In this document: one piece after another, positions 8,744-18,570 of the stretch
Position numbering within the stretch: position 1 is the first letter of the stretch
Layout of the letters: every line of letters begins with the position of its first letter
From: Campylobacter concisus
GTDB taxonomy: Bacteria; Campylobacterota; Campylobacteria; Campylobacterales; Campylobacteraceae
Assembly (NCBI RefSeq): GCF_003048405.1
Contig: NZ_PIQS01000001.1
Location: 372,001-436,000 of the forward strand
Direction of reading: 5' to 3'
DNA length: 64,000 nt
The notes under the pieces: model-generated
Database searches by the model: none
Told to the model about the DNA's origin: nothing
Seen by the model: the letters and a program-made list of their open reading frames with translations, nothing else
Program-made: the position numbers and the translations under genes

Positions 8744-8770
8744 ATATCGTCTTTATAAAATAAAATTTTA
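8744..8770 (-). promoter_or_regulatory. Sigma-28 (FliA) promoter
   Basis: On the minus strand TAAA, 15 nt, then GACGATAT. This matches the FliA consensus TAAA-N15-GCCGATAA and the Campylobacter CGATWT -10 element. It ends 38 nt before the ATG of the 333-residue unknown protein. Confidence 0.75.
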
Positions 8771-8949
8771 GCATAGGGTTCAAAGGTAAAAATTTAAAAT
8801 GTATAATTTTAGATTAAAAGACTTACAACTTTTAACTAGAAATTTTATATTTTTTGGTTAATAAAATTTGATAGACGATTAAAGAAATTTATAGCTTTTG
8901 AAACCTTTTAGAAGAAGGATTTATTTTAAAAGTGGGAGATTTGATATAA

Positions 8950-8980
8950 AAAATTAAAAAAAAGAGAGCCGAAGCTCTCT
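8950..8980 (-). terminator. Intrinsic terminator of the alpha (rplQ) operon
   Basis: Perfect stem AGAGAGC / GCTCTCT capped by a TTCG tetraloop on the transcript strand, followed by a run of eight T. It lies immediately after the rplQ stop and closes the 14-kb ribosomal super-operon. Confidence 0.93.
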
Positions 8981-8985
8981 AATAA

Positions 8986-9342
8986 TTATTCAGCTACTAG
9001 CTCTATATAAGCCATCTCTGCCGCGTCGCCTCTACGAACACGAGTCTTGATGATTCTTGTATAGCCACCATTGCGCTCTTTAAATTTTGGAGCTACTTCA
9101 GTAACTAATTTATTTGTTGTTTCTTTATCTTGTAAAGAAGCAAATACTGCTCTATGAGCGTTAGAGTCACCTTTTCTAGCTCTTGTGATTAGCTTTTCAA
9201 TATAGCTTCTAAGCTCTTTTGCTTTTGGTAAAGTCGTCTCTATCTTTTCGCTTTTGATGATAGCTATCGCCAAATTCTTAAGCAATGCAGATCTATGAGA
9301 TGACGTTCTACCAAGTTTGCGATATCCGTGTTTATGTCTCAT
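8986..9342 (-). CDS. rplQ: 50S ribosomal protein L17
   Basis: 118 residues beginning [17 protein letters not shown], the typical L17 start, with the conserved [19 protein letters not shown] segment. It sits near the peptide exit tunnel on the 50S subunit. It is the last gene of the super-operon, 11 nt after rpoA, and is followed by a strong terminator. Confidence 0.98.
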   Translation of the reverse strand: MRHKHGYRKLGRTSSHRSALLKNLAIAIIKSEKIETTLPKAKELRSYIEKLITRARKGDSNAHRAVFASLQDKETTNKLVTEVAPKFKERNGGYTRIIKTRVRRGDAAEMAYIELVAE

Positions 9343-9353
9343 CTATTGTCCTT

Positions 9354-10370
9354 TTATTCTTTTACACTCATTTGTGCTTTAAGCTCGGTTATTTTCTTTC
9401 TTAGTTGCTCTTTGCCATCTTTTAACACATCGGCACCAACTGGATAGCCTATCTCTTCCATAACCGCTTTAATCTCTTCAAGAGATTTTTTACCTAAATT
9501 TTTAAGCTCTTTAAGCTCATTTTCGTCCATTAATGCAAGCTCGCCAATAAATCTAATATCAGCTTTGTCAAGGCAGTTGAAACTTCTAGCACTTAAATTT
9601 AGATCTTCTACACTAGAAAGTAACTTTGAAAACTCGCCACCTGCAGTTGAGCTAGTAACTGGAGTACTAACATCAATATCTAAAATTCCTTTAAATACTG
9701 ACATTTGTTGATACATAGCTTCTAAACAATTTTTAAAAGCCTCTATCGGACTAACTTGACCATCAGTTGTTATAGTAAATACAATCTTTTCATAGTCTGG
9801 ATCATCCTCAACCAAGACATTTTGTATATCGTAAACTGCTTTTTTAACAGGTGTAAAGAAAGCATCAAGTGCGATATAGTCGTCTTCGATCTCTTCTCTG
9901 ATCTCTTCACTAGGAACATATCCGATACCTTTTTGAATGATAACTGAAAAATTTAACTCAGCATCTTCATTTATTGTAGCAAGGTATGCATCTGGGTTAA
10001 CGATCTCAACTAGATCATTATTTAAATCAGCACCGGTTATCTCTTTTGGTCCTTTAAAGCTATACTCTATAACTTCGCGCTCACTGGTGCTTTTTAATTT
10101 AAATCTGATCTTTTTCAAATTTATAATAAAAAATGCTACGTCCTCAAGCATGCCGCGCATACTGTCAAATTCGTGGCTAACGCCCTTGATCTTTACACCA
10201 ATAGGTGCAAAACCTACTGTACTTGTGTAAAGAAGGCGGCGTAATGGGTGAGCCAAGGTAACAGCATAGCCCGCCTCAAAAGGATATGCTGTAATGTTAG
10301 CAACATTTTCACTAACACTTTTAACTTCAATTTCAGTTGGCATATAAGCTGATGTAGTAATCTTTCTCAT
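9354..10370 (-). CDS. rpoA: RNA polymerase alpha subunit
   Basis: 338 residues. The N-terminal dimerisation domain (about 1-235, with the ANALRRVLL-like segment here read as [11 protein letters not shown]) is joined by a linker to the C-terminal domain. That domain carries the helix-hairpin-helix promoter and activator contact surface ([27 protein letters not shown]). It is placed between rpsD and rplQ as in the classical alpha operon. The C-terminal tail is Lys-rich and extends past the usual end. Confidence 0.98.
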   Translation of the reverse strand: MRKITTSAYMPTEIEVKSVSENVANITAYPFEAGYAVTLAHPLRRLLYTSTVGFAPIGVKIKGVSHEFDSMRGMLEDVAFFIINLKKIRFKLKSTSEREVIEYSFKGPKEITGADLNNDLVEIVNPDAYLATINEDAELNFSVIIQKGIGYVPSEEIREEIEDDYIALDAFFTPVKKAVYDIQNVLVEDDPDYEKIVFTITTDGQVSPIEAFKNCLEAMYQQMSVFKGILDIDVSTPVTSSTAGGEFSKLLSSVEDLNLSARSFNCLDKADIRFIGELALMDENELKELKNLGKKSLEEIKAVMEEIGYPVGADVLKDGKEQLRKKITELKAQMSVKE

Positions 10371-10384
10371 CTTTATACCCTCTA

Positions 10385-11011
10385 TTATTTTGAATAAAGC
10401 TCTACTATAAATCTTTCCTCAACAGGAATGATAACCTCTTCTCTTTCTGGATTTCTAGTGAAAATTCCAAATTTTTTCTCTTTTTCAACATCTACCCAAG
10501 CAACAATACCAGTTTGTGCTGTAAGATCTATTGCACGAATAATTTGTGGATTATTTTTAGATTTTTCAACAATCTCTACTTTTGCACCTGGCTCAACTCT
10601 GTAAGATGGTATATCTACTCTTTTGCCATTTACTAAAATATGTCCATGGGTTACTAGCTGACGAGCAAAACGACGAGTTGTTGCAAAGCCCATTCTATAA
10701 ACAACATTATCTAATCTTTGCTCTAGTAGCTGGACTAAAAGGGCACCAGTATTGCCCTCGCGGCGTGCTGCTTCTTGAAATAATCTTCTAAATTGCTTTT
10801 CAGAAACACCATACATGAATTTAGCTTTTTGTTTCTCACGAAGTTGTAAGCCATATTCGCTTATTTTTGCTCTTCTTTGTCCATGTTGTCCTGGCGCATA
10901 AGGTCTTTTTTCAAAAGCACTTTTACCAGCAAGTCTTCTTTCGCCTTTTAACGCAAGAGACACACCAAGACGTCTTTCTAATTTTTCAACAGGTCCTGTA
11001 TATCTAGCCAT
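10385..11011 (-). CDS. rpsD: 30S ribosomal protein S4
   Basis: 208 residues with the S4 RNA-binding domain ([27 protein letters not shown]). The N-terminal CxxC zinc cluster of some S4 proteins is absent ([16 protein letters not shown]). S4 binds 16S rRNA early in assembly and represses the alpha operon in E. coli. Whether that control exists here cannot be judged from the sequence. Confidence 0.98.
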   Translation of the reverse strand: MARYTGPVEKLERRLGVSLALKGERRLAGKSAFEKRPYAPGQHGQRRAKISEYGLQLREKQKAKFMYGVSEKQFRRLFQEAARREGNTGALLVQLLEQRLDNVVYRMGFATTRRFARQLVTHGHILVNGKRVDIPSYRVEPGAKVEIVEKSKNNPQIIRAIDLTAQTGIVAWVDVEKEKKFGIFTRNPEREEVIIPVEERFIVELYSK

Positions 11012-11036
11012 AATAATTTCTCCTATTTTTCTCTAA

Positions 11037-11429
11037 TTATACGCGGCGGCGTTTTGGCGGTCTACAACCATTGTGTGGTAAAGGTGTAATGTCCTTAAAG
11101 AAAGATACTTTAATTCCTTCAACAGTTCCTACACTTTTAACAGCCGTTTCACGTCCGCTACCTGGACCTTGAACCTTAATACCAACTTCTTTTATGCCAT
11201 GCTCTTTTGCTTTATTTAGAGCATCTTCAACTGCCTGTTGGGCTGCATAAGGAGTTGATTTTTTACTACCTTTAAAGCCTAAGCCACCTGCACTACTCCA
11301 TGCAATAGCATTTCCCATTTCATCAGTTACAGTTACCATAGTGTTGTTAAATGTTGCACTAATATAAACGATACCTTTGGCTATGCTTTTTCTAACTACT
11401 TTTTTCTTAACAATTTTTCTTTTCGCCAT
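11037..11429 (-). CDS. rpsK: 30S ribosomal protein S11
   Basis: 130 residues. Platform protein with the conserved [16 protein letters not shown] core and the [11 protein letters not shown]-terminus. It sits between rpsM (23 nt upstream) and rpsD (25 nt downstream). Confidence 0.98.
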   Translation of the reverse strand: MAKRKIVKKKVVRKSIAKGIVYISATFNNTMVTVTDEMGNAIAWSSAGGLGFKGSKKSTPYAAQQAVEDALNKAKEHGIKEVGIKVQGPGSGRETAVKSVGTVEGIKVSFFKDITPLPHNGCRPPKRRRV

Positions 11430-11452
11430 TTATTATCCTTTAAACCCTTGCC

Positions 11453-11821
11453 TTACTTAGTAGCCGCACCGACAGTTTTACGTCTGCCTTTTCTGGTTCT
11501 AGCATTAGTTTTAGTCTTTTGGCCACGAACAGGAAGACCTTTTCTGTGGCGAAGACCTCTATAACTTCCAAGATCCATAAGAGCTTTGATATCCATAGCA
11601 ACTTGTTTTCTCAAATCACCCTCAACGATATGATGCTCTTGAATTTCTTTACGGATGGCTGCCGCTTCATCTTCGCTAAGCTCATAAACTCTCTTGTCGT
11701 AAGAAATTCCAGCTGCGTCAAGAATTTGACGAGATTTATAAAGACCTATACCATAAATATAAGTCAAACCATACTCGATTCTCTTTTTGTTTGGTAAATC
11801 TACACCTGCAATACGTGCCAT
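11453..11821 (-). CDS. rpsM: 30S ribosomal protein S13
   Basis: 122 residues starting [21 protein letters not shown], with the basic C-terminal tail ([17 protein letters not shown]) that reaches the decoding-site tRNAs. It lies in the alpha-operon order rpmJ-rpsM-rpsK-rpsD-rpoA-rplQ. Confidence 0.98.
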   Translation of the reverse strand: MARIAGVDLPNKKRIEYGLTYIYGIGLYKSRQILDAAGISYDKRVYELSEDEAAAIRKEIQEHHIVEGDLRKQVAMDIKALMDLGSYRGLRHRKGLPVRGQKTKTNARTRKGRRKTVGAATK

Positions 11822-11824
11822 GCC

Positions 11825-11938
11825 TTATCCTTGTCTTTGTTTATGTTTTGGATTTTCGCAGATAACACGAATTATGCCACTACGTTTGACAATTTTACAT
11901 TTGTCACACATCTTCTTTACAGAAGGACGAACTTTCAT
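11825..11938 (-). CDS. rpmJ: 50S ribosomal protein L36, zinc-binding form
   Basis: A 37-residue protein ([15 protein letters not shown]... ending KHKQRQG). It keeps the C-x2-C...C...H zinc ribbon. It lies 3 nt upstream of rpsM, exactly where L36 is expected. It is separated from infA by an unusual 189-nt structured gap. Confidence 0.96.
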   Translation of the reverse strand: MKVRPSVKKMCDKCKIVKRSGIIRVICENPKHKQRQG

Positions 11939-11993
11939 TTTAGTCTCCTAAAAATTTATTCCACTTTTTTAGGGGCTGCATCAGGTCTAAAGA

Positions 11994-12069
11994 AAGAATT
12001 TAAACCAACTATTTTCAAAATAAGTGGGGAACTTTGAAAATAATTCTTCATACAGCTTTTCGCAAAGCT
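11994..12069 (-). other. Hairpin-rich intergenic region between infA and rpmJ
   Basis: The 189-nt gap 11939-12127 is far longer than the other junctions of this operon. It contains a perfect hairpin AGCTTT-GCGA-AAAGCT on the transcript strand (12054-12069), whose loop is a GNRA-type tetraloop. Downstream is a 9-bp stem ATTTTCAAA / TTTGAAAAT (12011-12041) flanked by a second paired segment, AAGAATT / AATTCTT (11994-12000 and 12042-12048). No U-run follows, so this does not look like a simple terminator. An mRNA processing or regulatory leader for the alpha operon is inference. Confidence 0.5.
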
Positions 12070-12127
12070 TGGATTTTACCTAAAACCAGCTTTAAATTTA
12101 CTTAGCATATTTGCCAAGGGGCTAAAT

Positions 12128-12346
12128 TTACTTATATCTATAAGTGATCCTGCCCTTGTCTAGGCTATATGGCGTAAGTTCTACTTTTACGCGGTCGCCA
12201 GGCATTATCTTTATATAATGCATTCTCATTTTTCCGGCGATATGACATAAAATTATATGTTTATTGTCAAGCTCAACTTTAAAAGTTGCATTTGGCAGTG
12301 CTTCAACAACATTTCCATCAATCTCAATGACATCGTCTTTTGCCAC
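12128..12346 (-). CDS. infA: Translation initiation factor IF-1
   Basis: 72 residues, a single S1/OB-fold domain ([20 protein letters not shown]...[26 protein letters not shown]). It occupies the ribosomal A site during initiation. It lies between map and rpmJ, the usual epsilonproteobacterial position. Confidence 0.98.
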
Positions 12347-12380
12347 AAATTCTCCTTTCTTTAAATTTTTGCTATAAATT

Positions 12381-13139
12381 TTACGCTTGGCTTAAAATTT
12401 CAGCTTTGCCATTAACTATCGCCATACAATGCTCATAATGGCTGGTTCTTAAACCATCTTTTGAGGTTACTTTCCAGTTATCGCTTCCTAAAACTGGCAT
12501 GCCGTCTTTTTGGCAAATCATCGGCTCTATACAAAATACCATTCCCTCTTTTATCTTTGGTCCAGCTTTTGGGTTGTTTCCATCAAGGTAGTTTGGAATT
12601 TCTGGCTCTTCGTGTGGCCTTTTGCCTATGCCGTGGCCACAATACCCACGTAAAGGTACATAGCCTCTGCCTAGTATAAATTTCTCAAGCTCGTAGCAAA
12701 TTTCTTTAAAATGCATACCAGCTCTTATGAAATCAATAGCAAAATATAGTGCATCTTTTGAGCAAGCAATCAAAGCCTCGTCTTCTTTTGAAATTTTACC
12801 AACTCCAAAAGTCCTAGCCGAATCACCAAAATAACCATCTAAATTTGAGCCAATATCAACACTAACGATATCACCCTCTTTTAGTTTGTATTCATTTGGA
12901 ATTCCGTGGATCACCACTTCATTGACACTTATGCAAGCTGCATTTGGAAAGCCATAAAGACCTTTAAAAGCAGGTTTTGCCCCAGCAGCCCTTATCATAT
13001 CTTCGCAAATTTTATCTATCTCAAGAAGGGAAATTCCAGGCTTTATGATCGTAGAAACGTGATCAAGAGTTTGAGCGACGATCTTATTCGCCGCTCTCAT
13101 TTTCTCTATCTCAGCCGGTCTTTTTAGCGTGATAGCCAT
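12381..13139 (-). CDS. map: Type I methionine aminopeptidase
   Basis: 252 residues. Removes the initiator methionine from new proteins. The five metal ligands can be read: two Asp ([17 protein letters not shown]), His ([19 protein letters not shown]), Glu (FCIEPMI) and a final Glu ([10 protein letters not shown]). It starts 1 nt before the secY stop region and precedes infA by 34 nt, so it is co-expressed with the translation genes. Confidence 0.97.
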   Translation of the reverse strand: MAITLKRPAEIEKMRAANKIVAQTLDHVSTIIKPGISLLEIDKICEDMIRAAGAKPAFKGLYGFPNAACISVNEVVIHGIPNEYKLKEGDIVSVDIGSNLDGYFGDSARTFGVGKISKEDEALIACSKDALYFAIDFIRAGMHFKEICYELEKFILGRGYVPLRGYCGHGIGKRPHEEPEIPNYLDGNNPKAGPKIKEGMVFCIEPMICQKDGMPVLGSDNWKVTSKDGLRTSHYEHCMAIVNGKAEILSQA

Positions 13140-13140
13140 T

Positions 13141-14403
13141 TTATAGACCTACTGCACTTAGAGTTTGGTATTTGTTTGTATAAGACTGAGCTTCTATACG
13201 CCTCATCGTATCAAGTGCTACTGAAACCACGATAAGTACTGATGTACCACCAAAATAAAATGGAACACCCATAGTCTTTACAAGTACCCAAGGTAGTGTT
13301 GAAATGACACCTAAGTATAAAGCTCCACCTAAAGTTAGTCTGCCAGCTACTTCGTTTAGATAGCTAGCAGTACTTTCGCCTGGTCTAACACCAGGGATAA
13401 ACCCGCCTTGTTTCTTTAAATTTTCACTTATATCTTTTGTGTTAAAGACGATAGATGCGTAGAAAAACGCAAAGAAGATAATAAATAAAAATGTTAAAAC
13501 ATTAAACATATAGCTATTTGGACTTAAAAAGTCGTTGATAGCCTGGATTACTGGATTTGTGCTAGCCTGCAAGATAGTGCTTGGAAACATCAAAATCGCA
13601 CTAGCAAATATAGGTGGGATAACGCCACTTAAATTTACTTTGATCGGTATATAGTTCATTATACGCTTGTTTTGATTTTCCATTATCACTTTTCTTGAGT
13701 AAGAAATAGGGATACGTCTTTCGCCCATCTCGACAAAGATAATAGCACCAATAGTAGCTAAAATAATCACCAAAATAGCGATGACTGTTAGGAAATTCAT
13801 CTCAGAAGTATTTACCAAATTTACAGTTCCGCCGATCGCACTAGGTATGCCAGAGACGATGCCCGCAAAGATGATAAGACTTATGCCGTTGCCTATACCG
13901 CGCTGGGTAATCTGCTCGCCTATCCACATAAGTAGCATAGTACCAGTTAGCATAGATACAGCAGAGATCGCGATAAATAAATTCATATCTATCATGATAG
14001 CTTGCTCGCCGCCACGACCGCTTAAGCTTTGAAGTCCGATAGAAACGCCGATTGATTGTACAAGAGTGATAACGATAGTTGCATAACGTATGATTTGCAT
14101 ATATTTTTGCATACCGTCGCGCTCTTTTTTCATCTGACCTAATTTCGGGAATGTTGCTGCTAAAAGCTCCATGATGATCGAAGCTGTGATGTAAGGCATG
14201 ATGCCTAGAGATATGATACTTAAACGCTCAGCAGCTTTACCACTAAACATATTAAATAGACCCAAGGCGTTGCTATTGTTTGAATTGAAAAATTCTTTAA
14301 TTACGTCGACATTAACACCAGGAACTGGCACATAAGCCAGTATCCTGTATGCGAACAAAAATGCCAACGTGATTAAAATCTTGTTGGTCAGTGTTTTATC
14401 CAT
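13141..14403 (-). CDS. secY: Protein translocase channel subunit SecY
   Basis: 420 residues with ten predicted membrane helices. The N-terminus is short ([20 protein letters not shown]). The plug region and the conserved cytoplasmic loops (YSRKVIMENQNK; GFIPGVRPGESTASYL) are present. It forms the SecYEG channel; SecG is encoded at 43020. It overlaps rplO by one base and ends next to map. Confidence 0.98.
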   Translation of the reverse strand: MDKTLTNKILITLAFLFAYRILAYVPVPGVNVDVIKEFFNSNNSNALGLFNMFSGKAAERLSIISLGIMPYITASIIMELLAATFPKLGQMKKERDGMQKYMQIIRYATIVITLVQSIGVSIGLQSLSGRGGEQAIMIDMNLFIAISAVSMLTGTMLLMWIGEQITQRGIGNGISLIIFAGIVSGIPSAIGGTVNLVNTSEMNFLTVIAILVIILATIGAIIFVEMGERRIPISYSRKVIMENQNKRIMNYIPIKVNLSGVIPPIFASAILMFPSTILQASTNPVIQAINDFLSPNSYMFNVLTFLFIIFFAFFYASIVFNTKDISENLKKQGGFIPGVRPGESTASYLNEVAGRLTLGGALYLGVISTLPWVLVKTMGVPFYFGGTSVLIVVSVALDTMRRIEAQSYTNKYQTLSAVGL

Positions 14404-14804
14404 TATTTTGTTCCGCTAACGCTAACGTTCTCGTCTTTGATCTTTGAAGCAAGAGCTTTTGCGCTTGCACCGATTAGTTTTATCTTAGTAACGCTCTTTG
14501 AAATTTTATGAACGCTAGCTATTGTTGCTATTGAAATTTCCGCAAGCTCTTTTATAGCTGCGATCTTTTCAACATTGATAACATAAGGTTTTTCAAATTT
14601 AGAAGTAAAGCCTACCTTTGGAAGACGTCTTTGAAGTGGTTGTTGTCCGCCCTCAAAACCTCTTTTTTCATTGTAGCCTTTTCTTGCTCTTTGACCTTTA
14701 TTACCTTTGCCAGCAGTTTTGCCATTGCCACTGCCTTGGCCACGACCTATTCTTTTGGTTGCATGAGTTGAACCTGCAGCAGGTGTTAATTTTTCTAATG
14801 CCAT
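14403..14804 (-). CDS. rplO: 50S ribosomal protein L15
   Basis: 133 residues. The basic, Gly-rich N-terminal extension ([26 protein letters not shown]) and the RRLPKVGF motif are typical of L15. It ends at the secY start, with a one-base overlap in the spc-operon order. Confidence 0.98.
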   Translation of the reverse strand: MALEKLTPAAGSTHATKRIGRGQGSGNGKTAGKGNKGQRARKGYNEKRGFEGGQQPLQRRLPKVGFTSKFEKPYVINVEKIAAIKELAEISIATIASVHKISKSVTKIKLIGASAKALASKIKDENVSVSGTK

Positions 14805-14819
14805 CTTAACTCCTTTCTC

Positions 14820-15263
14820 TTAGCTTTTTAGCAAACTAAGTGCTTTTATAGTAGCACGAACGACATTTGCTGAGTTATTTGAGCCAAGTGATTTAGTAAG
14901 GATATCCTTAATACCTGCAAGCTCGATAATAGGACGTGCACTACCACCAGCGATAACACCAGTACCCTCGCTAGCTGGGCGAAGTAGCATTCTACTTGCG
15001 TTATATTTTACCTCTACATCATGAGGGATAGTTGTGCCTTTGATCTTAACGTGGATAATATTTTTAAATGCGTCGTCAATCGCTTTTCTCATCGCATCTG
15101 GTACCTCTTTAGCTTTACCATAACCAAAGCCAACTAGACCATTTCTATTACCAACAACAACTAAAGCTGTAAATCTAAATCTACGGCCACCTTTAACAAC
15201 CTTTGTAACCCGACCGATATCGACGATTACTTCTTCAAATTCTTCTCTATTATATTTTTCCAT
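14820..15263 (-). CDS. rpsE: 30S ribosomal protein S5
   Basis: 147 residues. The double-stranded RNA-binding-like N domain ([18 protein letters not shown]) and the C domain ([18 protein letters not shown]) are both complete. S5 helps decoding accuracy. It lies between rplR and rplO. Confidence 0.98.
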   Translation of the reverse strand: MEKYNREEFEEVIVDIGRVTKVVKGGRRFRFTALVVVGNRNGLVGFGYGKAKEVPDAMRKAIDDAFKNIIHVKIKGTTIPHDVEVKYNASRMLLRPASEGTGVIAGGSARPIIELAGIKDILTKSLGSNNSANVVRATIKALSLLKS

Positions 15264-15278
15264 CGATTTTCCTTTGGG

Positions 15279-15635
15279 TTATAGCTTGATGCCATTTTCT
15301 CTTAAAGCTTCAGCAAATGCTGCGATAACGCCATGATACAAATAACCATTTCTATCAAAAACTGCAACATCTATCTTCTTAGCTTTTAAAGCCTTAGCAA
15401 ATTCTTTAGCTAAAGTGACCGCACCTTCTTTATTTGCTTTTATGCCTATCTTTCTGCCATCAACCGCAGCTAGTGTAGTAGCTGTAACGTCATCAATTGC
15501 TTGAACATAAAGAGTTCTGTTTGATTTGAAAATAGAAACTCTTGGACAAGTTGCAACACCAGAAATTTTACCTCTGATTCTTCTTTTTCTCTTAATTCTA
15601 AGAGCGATTTTTCTTTTTAGTACTTTTGCTGTCAT
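15279..15635 (-). CDS. rplR: 50S ribosomal protein L18
   Basis: 118 residues; binds 5S rRNA with L5. It has the basic N-terminus ([20 protein letters not shown]) and the C-terminal [23 protein letters not shown] signature. It is 10 nt downstream of rplF. Confidence 0.98.
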   Translation of the reverse strand: MTAKVLKRKIALRIKRKRRIRGKISGVATCPRVSIFKSNRTLYVQAIDDVTATTLAAVDGRKIGIKANKEGAVTLAKEFAKALKAKKIDVAVFDRNGYLYHGVIAAFAEALRENGIKL

Positions 15636-15645
15636 TTACCGCTCC

Positions 15646-16182
15646 TTACTTCTTAGATGTCTTGCCCGCTTTGCGGATGATGCGTTCTTCTAGATATTTA
15701 ACGCCTTTGCCTTTGTATGGCTCAGGTGGTCTAAATCCTCTAACTTGAGCAGCCACTTGACCTACTACTTGTTTGTCATCGCCTTTGATAGTAATAACGT
15801 TTTTCTCAACACTAGCTTCAACGCCTGCTGGTAGCTCATAGTTGATAAGGTGTGAAAAACCAAGAGAAAGCTCTAGAATTTTACCTTTTGCAGCTGCTTT
15901 ATAACCAACGCCGTTGATCTCAAGCTGGCGAGTGAATCCCGCAGTGATACCAGTTACGATATTATTAGCAAGTGCTCTATATGTTCCCCAGTAAGCTCTA
16001 CTTTGGCGATCTTCGCCCTTTGGAGCAAAAACTATATGACCATTTTCTATCTTGACATCAACATGACCTTTTGTGTCAAGCTCTTTTATATGATTGCCCT
16101 TTTTAAATTTTAGGACATTATTTTCAACGCTAACGTCTACACCACTTGGGATAGCGATAGGCTGTTTTCCAATACGTGACAT
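15646..16182 (-). CDS. rplF: 50S ribosomal protein L6
   Basis: 178 residues; two related beta-alpha domains and the C-terminal [18 protein letters not shown] signature near the factor-binding site. The start [15 protein letters not shown] is standard. Unlike other genes of this operon it is preceded by a 193-nt gap containing several inverted repeats. Confidence 0.98.
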   Translation of the reverse strand: MSRIGKQPIAIPSGVDVSVENNVLKFKKGNHIKELDTKGHVDVKIENGHIVFAPKGEDRQSRAYWGTYRALANNIVTGITAGFTRQLEINGVGYKAAAKGKILELSLGFSHLINYELPAGVEASVEKNVITIKGDDKQVVGQVAAQVRGFRPPEPYKGKGVKYLEERIIRKAGKTSKK

Positions 16183-16375
16183 TTTTTTCCTTTACTTGTC
16201 TAGGGTGTTCCTACATTTACGAATAAACACCACAATGCCGTAAATTTTATCGTCAGATTTGACGAAACCTTCATTTGAATTTCTAAATTTAGCTTTGGCA
16301 AAATCTAAAATTTTACCAAGCTAAAAATTTAATCTTACCTTTATAGGGCTAAAATAGCGTTTTTAATGCAGTTTA
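16183..16375 (-). other. Inverted-repeat-rich gap inside the spc operon (rpsH-rplF)
   Basis: Most junctions in this operon are 0-30 nt; this one is 193 nt and no gene fits in it. It holds three nested or adjacent inverted repeats. The first is a 16-17 bp stem with one bulge and one mismatch (TTTAGCTTTGGCAAAAT / ATTTTACCAAGCTAAA, 16288-16325). The second is a perfect 6-bp stem TCGTCA / TGACGA (16250-16265). The third is a GGTGTT / AACACC pair (about 16203-16231), overlapped by ATTTACG / CGTAAAT. No T-run follows on the transcript strand. It may be an RNA control element, a processing site or a degenerate insertion; the sequence alone does not decide. Confidence 0.5.
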
Positions 16376-16771
16376 TTACCAAACCGTGCAAAGAACTTCG
16401 CCGCCAACGCCAGCTTTACTTGCTTCAATACCGCTCATAACGCCTTTGCTTGTGCTAACAATAACTGTTCCGTAACCATTTTTAAAACGCTTAATGTCGT
16501 CTTTGCCTTGATAGACACGGCGACCAGGTTTTGAAACCCTTTTAAGCTCGTTTATAACGCTTCTACCGTACTCATCATACTTTAAAACTACATTTATAAA
16601 TTTCTTGTTACCTTCTTCGATAACGTTGTAGCTCTCCACATAGCCTTTTGCTGCAAGGATAGAAAGAGTAGCCTCAACAACCTTAGAATGAAGCAATTTC
16701 GCAGTTTCAAGCTTTCTCATACTTGCATTTCTAATGCGTGTTAATCCATCTGATATTAAATCGTTTAACAT
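16376..16771 (-). CDS. rpsH: 30S ribosomal protein S8
   Basis: 131 residues. Primary 16S rRNA-binding protein with the C-terminal [28 protein letters not shown] signature. In E. coli S8 represses the spc operon by binding mRNA. Here the gene is followed by the unusual structured gap before rplF. Confidence 0.98.
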   Translation of the reverse strand: MLNDLISDGLTRIRNASMRKLETAKLLHSKVVEATLSILAAKGYVESYNVIEEGNKKFINVVLKYDEYGRSVINELKRVSKPGRRVYQGKDDIKRFKNGYGTVIVSTSKGVMSGIEASKAGVGGEVLCTVW

Positions 16772-16780
16772 TTCTCTTCC

Positions 16781-16966
16781 TTACCAACTTGCTTTTTTAA
16801 GACCAGGTATCAGGCCTTCGTTAGCCATTTTTCTTAGGCAAACACGGCAAATTCCAAAATCTTTATAAACAGAGTGCGGACGACCGCAAATTTGGCATCT
16901 AGTATAGCCGCGAACCGCAAATTTTGGCTTGCGTGCAGCTTTTGCTATCATTGATTTCTTTGCCAT
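16781..16966 (-). CDS. rpsN: 30S ribosomal protein S14, zinc-binding short form
   Basis: 61 residues from the ATG at 16966 ([14 protein letters not shown]). A longer in-frame start exists upstream, but it would run into rplE and does not match the family. Two CxxC pairs (CQICGRPH...CRVCLRK) give the zinc-binding type of S14. It is 1 nt downstream of rplE. Confidence 0.96.
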   Translation of the reverse strand: MAKKSMIAKAARKPKFAVRGYTRCQICGRPHSVYKDFGICRVCLRKMANEGLIPGLKKASW

Positions 16967-16967
16967 T

Positions 16968-17513
16968 TTACTTTCCTTTTGCAAACGGCACACCAAATAG
17001 CTCTAGCAATTTGAATGCCTCTTTATCGTTTTTAGCCGTAGTAGCAATCGTAATATTCATACCATGAGTTCGTAAAATTTTATCATACTCAACCTCTGGA
17101 AACATTAGCTGCTCGGTAAGACCGAAGTTATAGTTTCCACGTCCATCAAAGCCATTTTTTGGAAGACCACGGAAGTCTTTAACTCTTGGAAGAGCAACGC
17201 TGATCAGCTTATCTAAGAAAGCATACATTTGCTCTTTTCTCAAAGTTACTTTGATACCAACAGGAAAACCCTCGCGAACTTTAAAGCCAGCAACTGATTT
17301 TTTAGCATCAGTTATAACCGCTTTTTGTCCAGCGATAAGTGAAATGGTATCAGCCATATTTTGAAGCACTTTCTGATCTTTAGCAGAGTCTCCAGCGCCT
17401 ACACTGATCACAATTTTCTCGAGTGCAGGGATAAGCATTGGATTTTTGATGTCAAATTCTTTTACGAGAGCTGGCTTGATAGTTTCGTTAAATTTATCTT
17501 TTAATCTACTCAT
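16968..17513 (-). CDS. rplE: 50S ribosomal protein L5
   Basis: 181 residues; binds 5S rRNA and contacts P-site tRNA. The conserved [16 protein letters not shown] and [18 protein letters not shown] segments are intact. It lies between rplX and rpsN. Confidence 0.98.
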   Translation of the reverse strand: MSRLKDKFNETIKPALVKEFDIKNPMLIPALEKIVISVGAGDSAKDQKVLQNMADTISLIAGQKAVITDAKKSVAGFKVREGFPVGIKVTLRKEQMYAFLDKLISVALPRVKDFRGLPKNGFDGRGNYNFGLTEQLMFPEVEYDKILRTHGMNITIATTAKNDKEAFKLLELFGVPFAKGK

Positions 17514-17518
17514 ATCTC

Positions 17519-17755
17519 TTATCCTTCAACTTTCGCGACGTTTGATATGTCAATTGGCATCTCTTTATTTACGTGACCACCATTTGGAGTTTTTTCGCTT
17601 GGCTTGATAGCTTTTTTAGCTACTTTGCATCCCTCAACTATAACCTGACCTTTTTTTGCAAGAACTGCTAAAATTTTGCCAGTTTTGCCTTTATCGTCAC
17701 CAGCGATGATCTTAACAGTATCGCCTTTTTTGACTTTAAATTTTACATTAGCCAT
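17519..17755 (-). CDS. rplX: 50S ribosomal protein L24
   Basis: 78 residues with the KOW motif ([22 protein letters not shown]). An assembly-initiator protein. It is shorter than E. coli L24 (104), with a reduced C-terminal extension, as is common in this class. It overlaps rplN by one base. Confidence 0.97.
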   Translation of the reverse strand: MANVKFKVKKGDTVKIIAGDDKGKTGKILAVLAKKGQVIVEGCKVAKKAIKPSEKTPNGGHVNKEMPIDISNVAKVEG

Positions 17756-18123
17756 TATAAAACCTCCGGAGCTAGCGAAACAATCTTCATAAAGTTAGCA
17801 TATCTAACTTCACGTCCAACTGGTCCAAAAATACGAGTGCCGACTGGCTCTTTTTTGCTATCAAGTATAACAGCTGCATTCTCATCAAAGCGGATTAGCG
17901 AACCATTATCTCTTTGAACCTCTTTTTTAGTTCTTACAACAACAGCTTTTACAACCTGTCCTTTTTTGATCTTACCATTTGGAAGAGCTTTTTTAACAGA
18001 GCAAACTATGATATCGCCAAGTGTAGCGTATCTTCTTTTGCTGCCACCAAGAACTTTTATACACATTAACTCTTTTGCACCACTATTATCAGCAACTGCA
18101 AGTCTTGTAAAACTTTGAATCAT
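17755..18123 (-). CDS. rplN: 50S ribosomal protein L14
   Basis: 122 residues starting [27 protein letters not shown], with the [13 protein letters not shown] signature. It forms an intersubunit bridge. One-base overlaps with rpsQ and rplX. Confidence 0.98.
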   Translation of the reverse strand: MIQSFTRLAVADNSGAKELMCIKVLGGSKRRYATLGDIIVCSVKKALPNGKIKKGQVVKAVVVRTKKEVQRDNGSLIRFDENAAVILDSKKEPVGTRIFGPVGREVRYANFMKIVSLAPEVL

Positions 18124-18374
18124 TACTCAACTCCCTTTGCCAATACAGCTTTTAAGCGAAAATTCTTGCGAGCTGAAAGTGGTCTGCACTCGATCGCAAC
18201 AACTGTATCGCCTGCTCTTGTCTCATTTTTCTCATCGTGAACTAAATACTTTTTAAAGCGTTTTACAAATTTATGGTATCTTGGGTGCATAACGCGTCTT
18301 TCTACCAAAATAGTAGCTGTTTTATCTCCAGCTTTTTGTAAAACAACACCTTGAATTTCTCTTTTTAATGCCAT
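18123..18374 (-). CDS. rpsQ: 30S ribosomal protein S17
   Basis: 83 residues from the ATG at 18374 ([11 protein letters not shown]). A longer in-frame start overlapping rpmC does not match the family. OB-fold protein with [21 protein letters not shown] and [20 protein letters not shown]. Confidence 0.97.
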   Translation of the reverse strand: MALKREIQGVVLQKAGDKTATILVERRVMHPRYHKFVKRFKKYLVHDEKNETRAGDTVVAIECRPLSARKNFRLKAVLAKGVE

Positions 18375-18375
18375 T

Positions 18376-18570
18376 TTACGCCCCTTGTCTTGTTGCACTA
18401 ATTGCAGTGTTGATCTGAGCTATCTCTTTGCGAACAGCACTAATCTCATTAGGGTTGCTTAACTGCATAGTTTTTAGCTTTTGTCTTAAAGTAAATAAAA
18501 GCACCTTTTTCTCTTTTAGCAACGCGTTTAATTCTGCAACGCTCTTATCTTTTAACTCAGTATATTTCAT
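18376..18570 (-). CDS. rpmC: 50S ribosomal protein L29
   Basis: 64 residues from the ATG at 18570 ([14 protein letters not shown]). A GTG two codons upstream is possible but less likely. Two-helix protein at the exit tunnel. It overlaps the 3' end of rplP by 14 nt, suggesting coupled translation. Confidence 0.96.

Noticed and set aside
16781..16996. Longer S14 start at 16996
   Set aside because: Would add ten non-family residues and overlap rplE; the ATG at 16966 gives the standard 61-residue zinc form.
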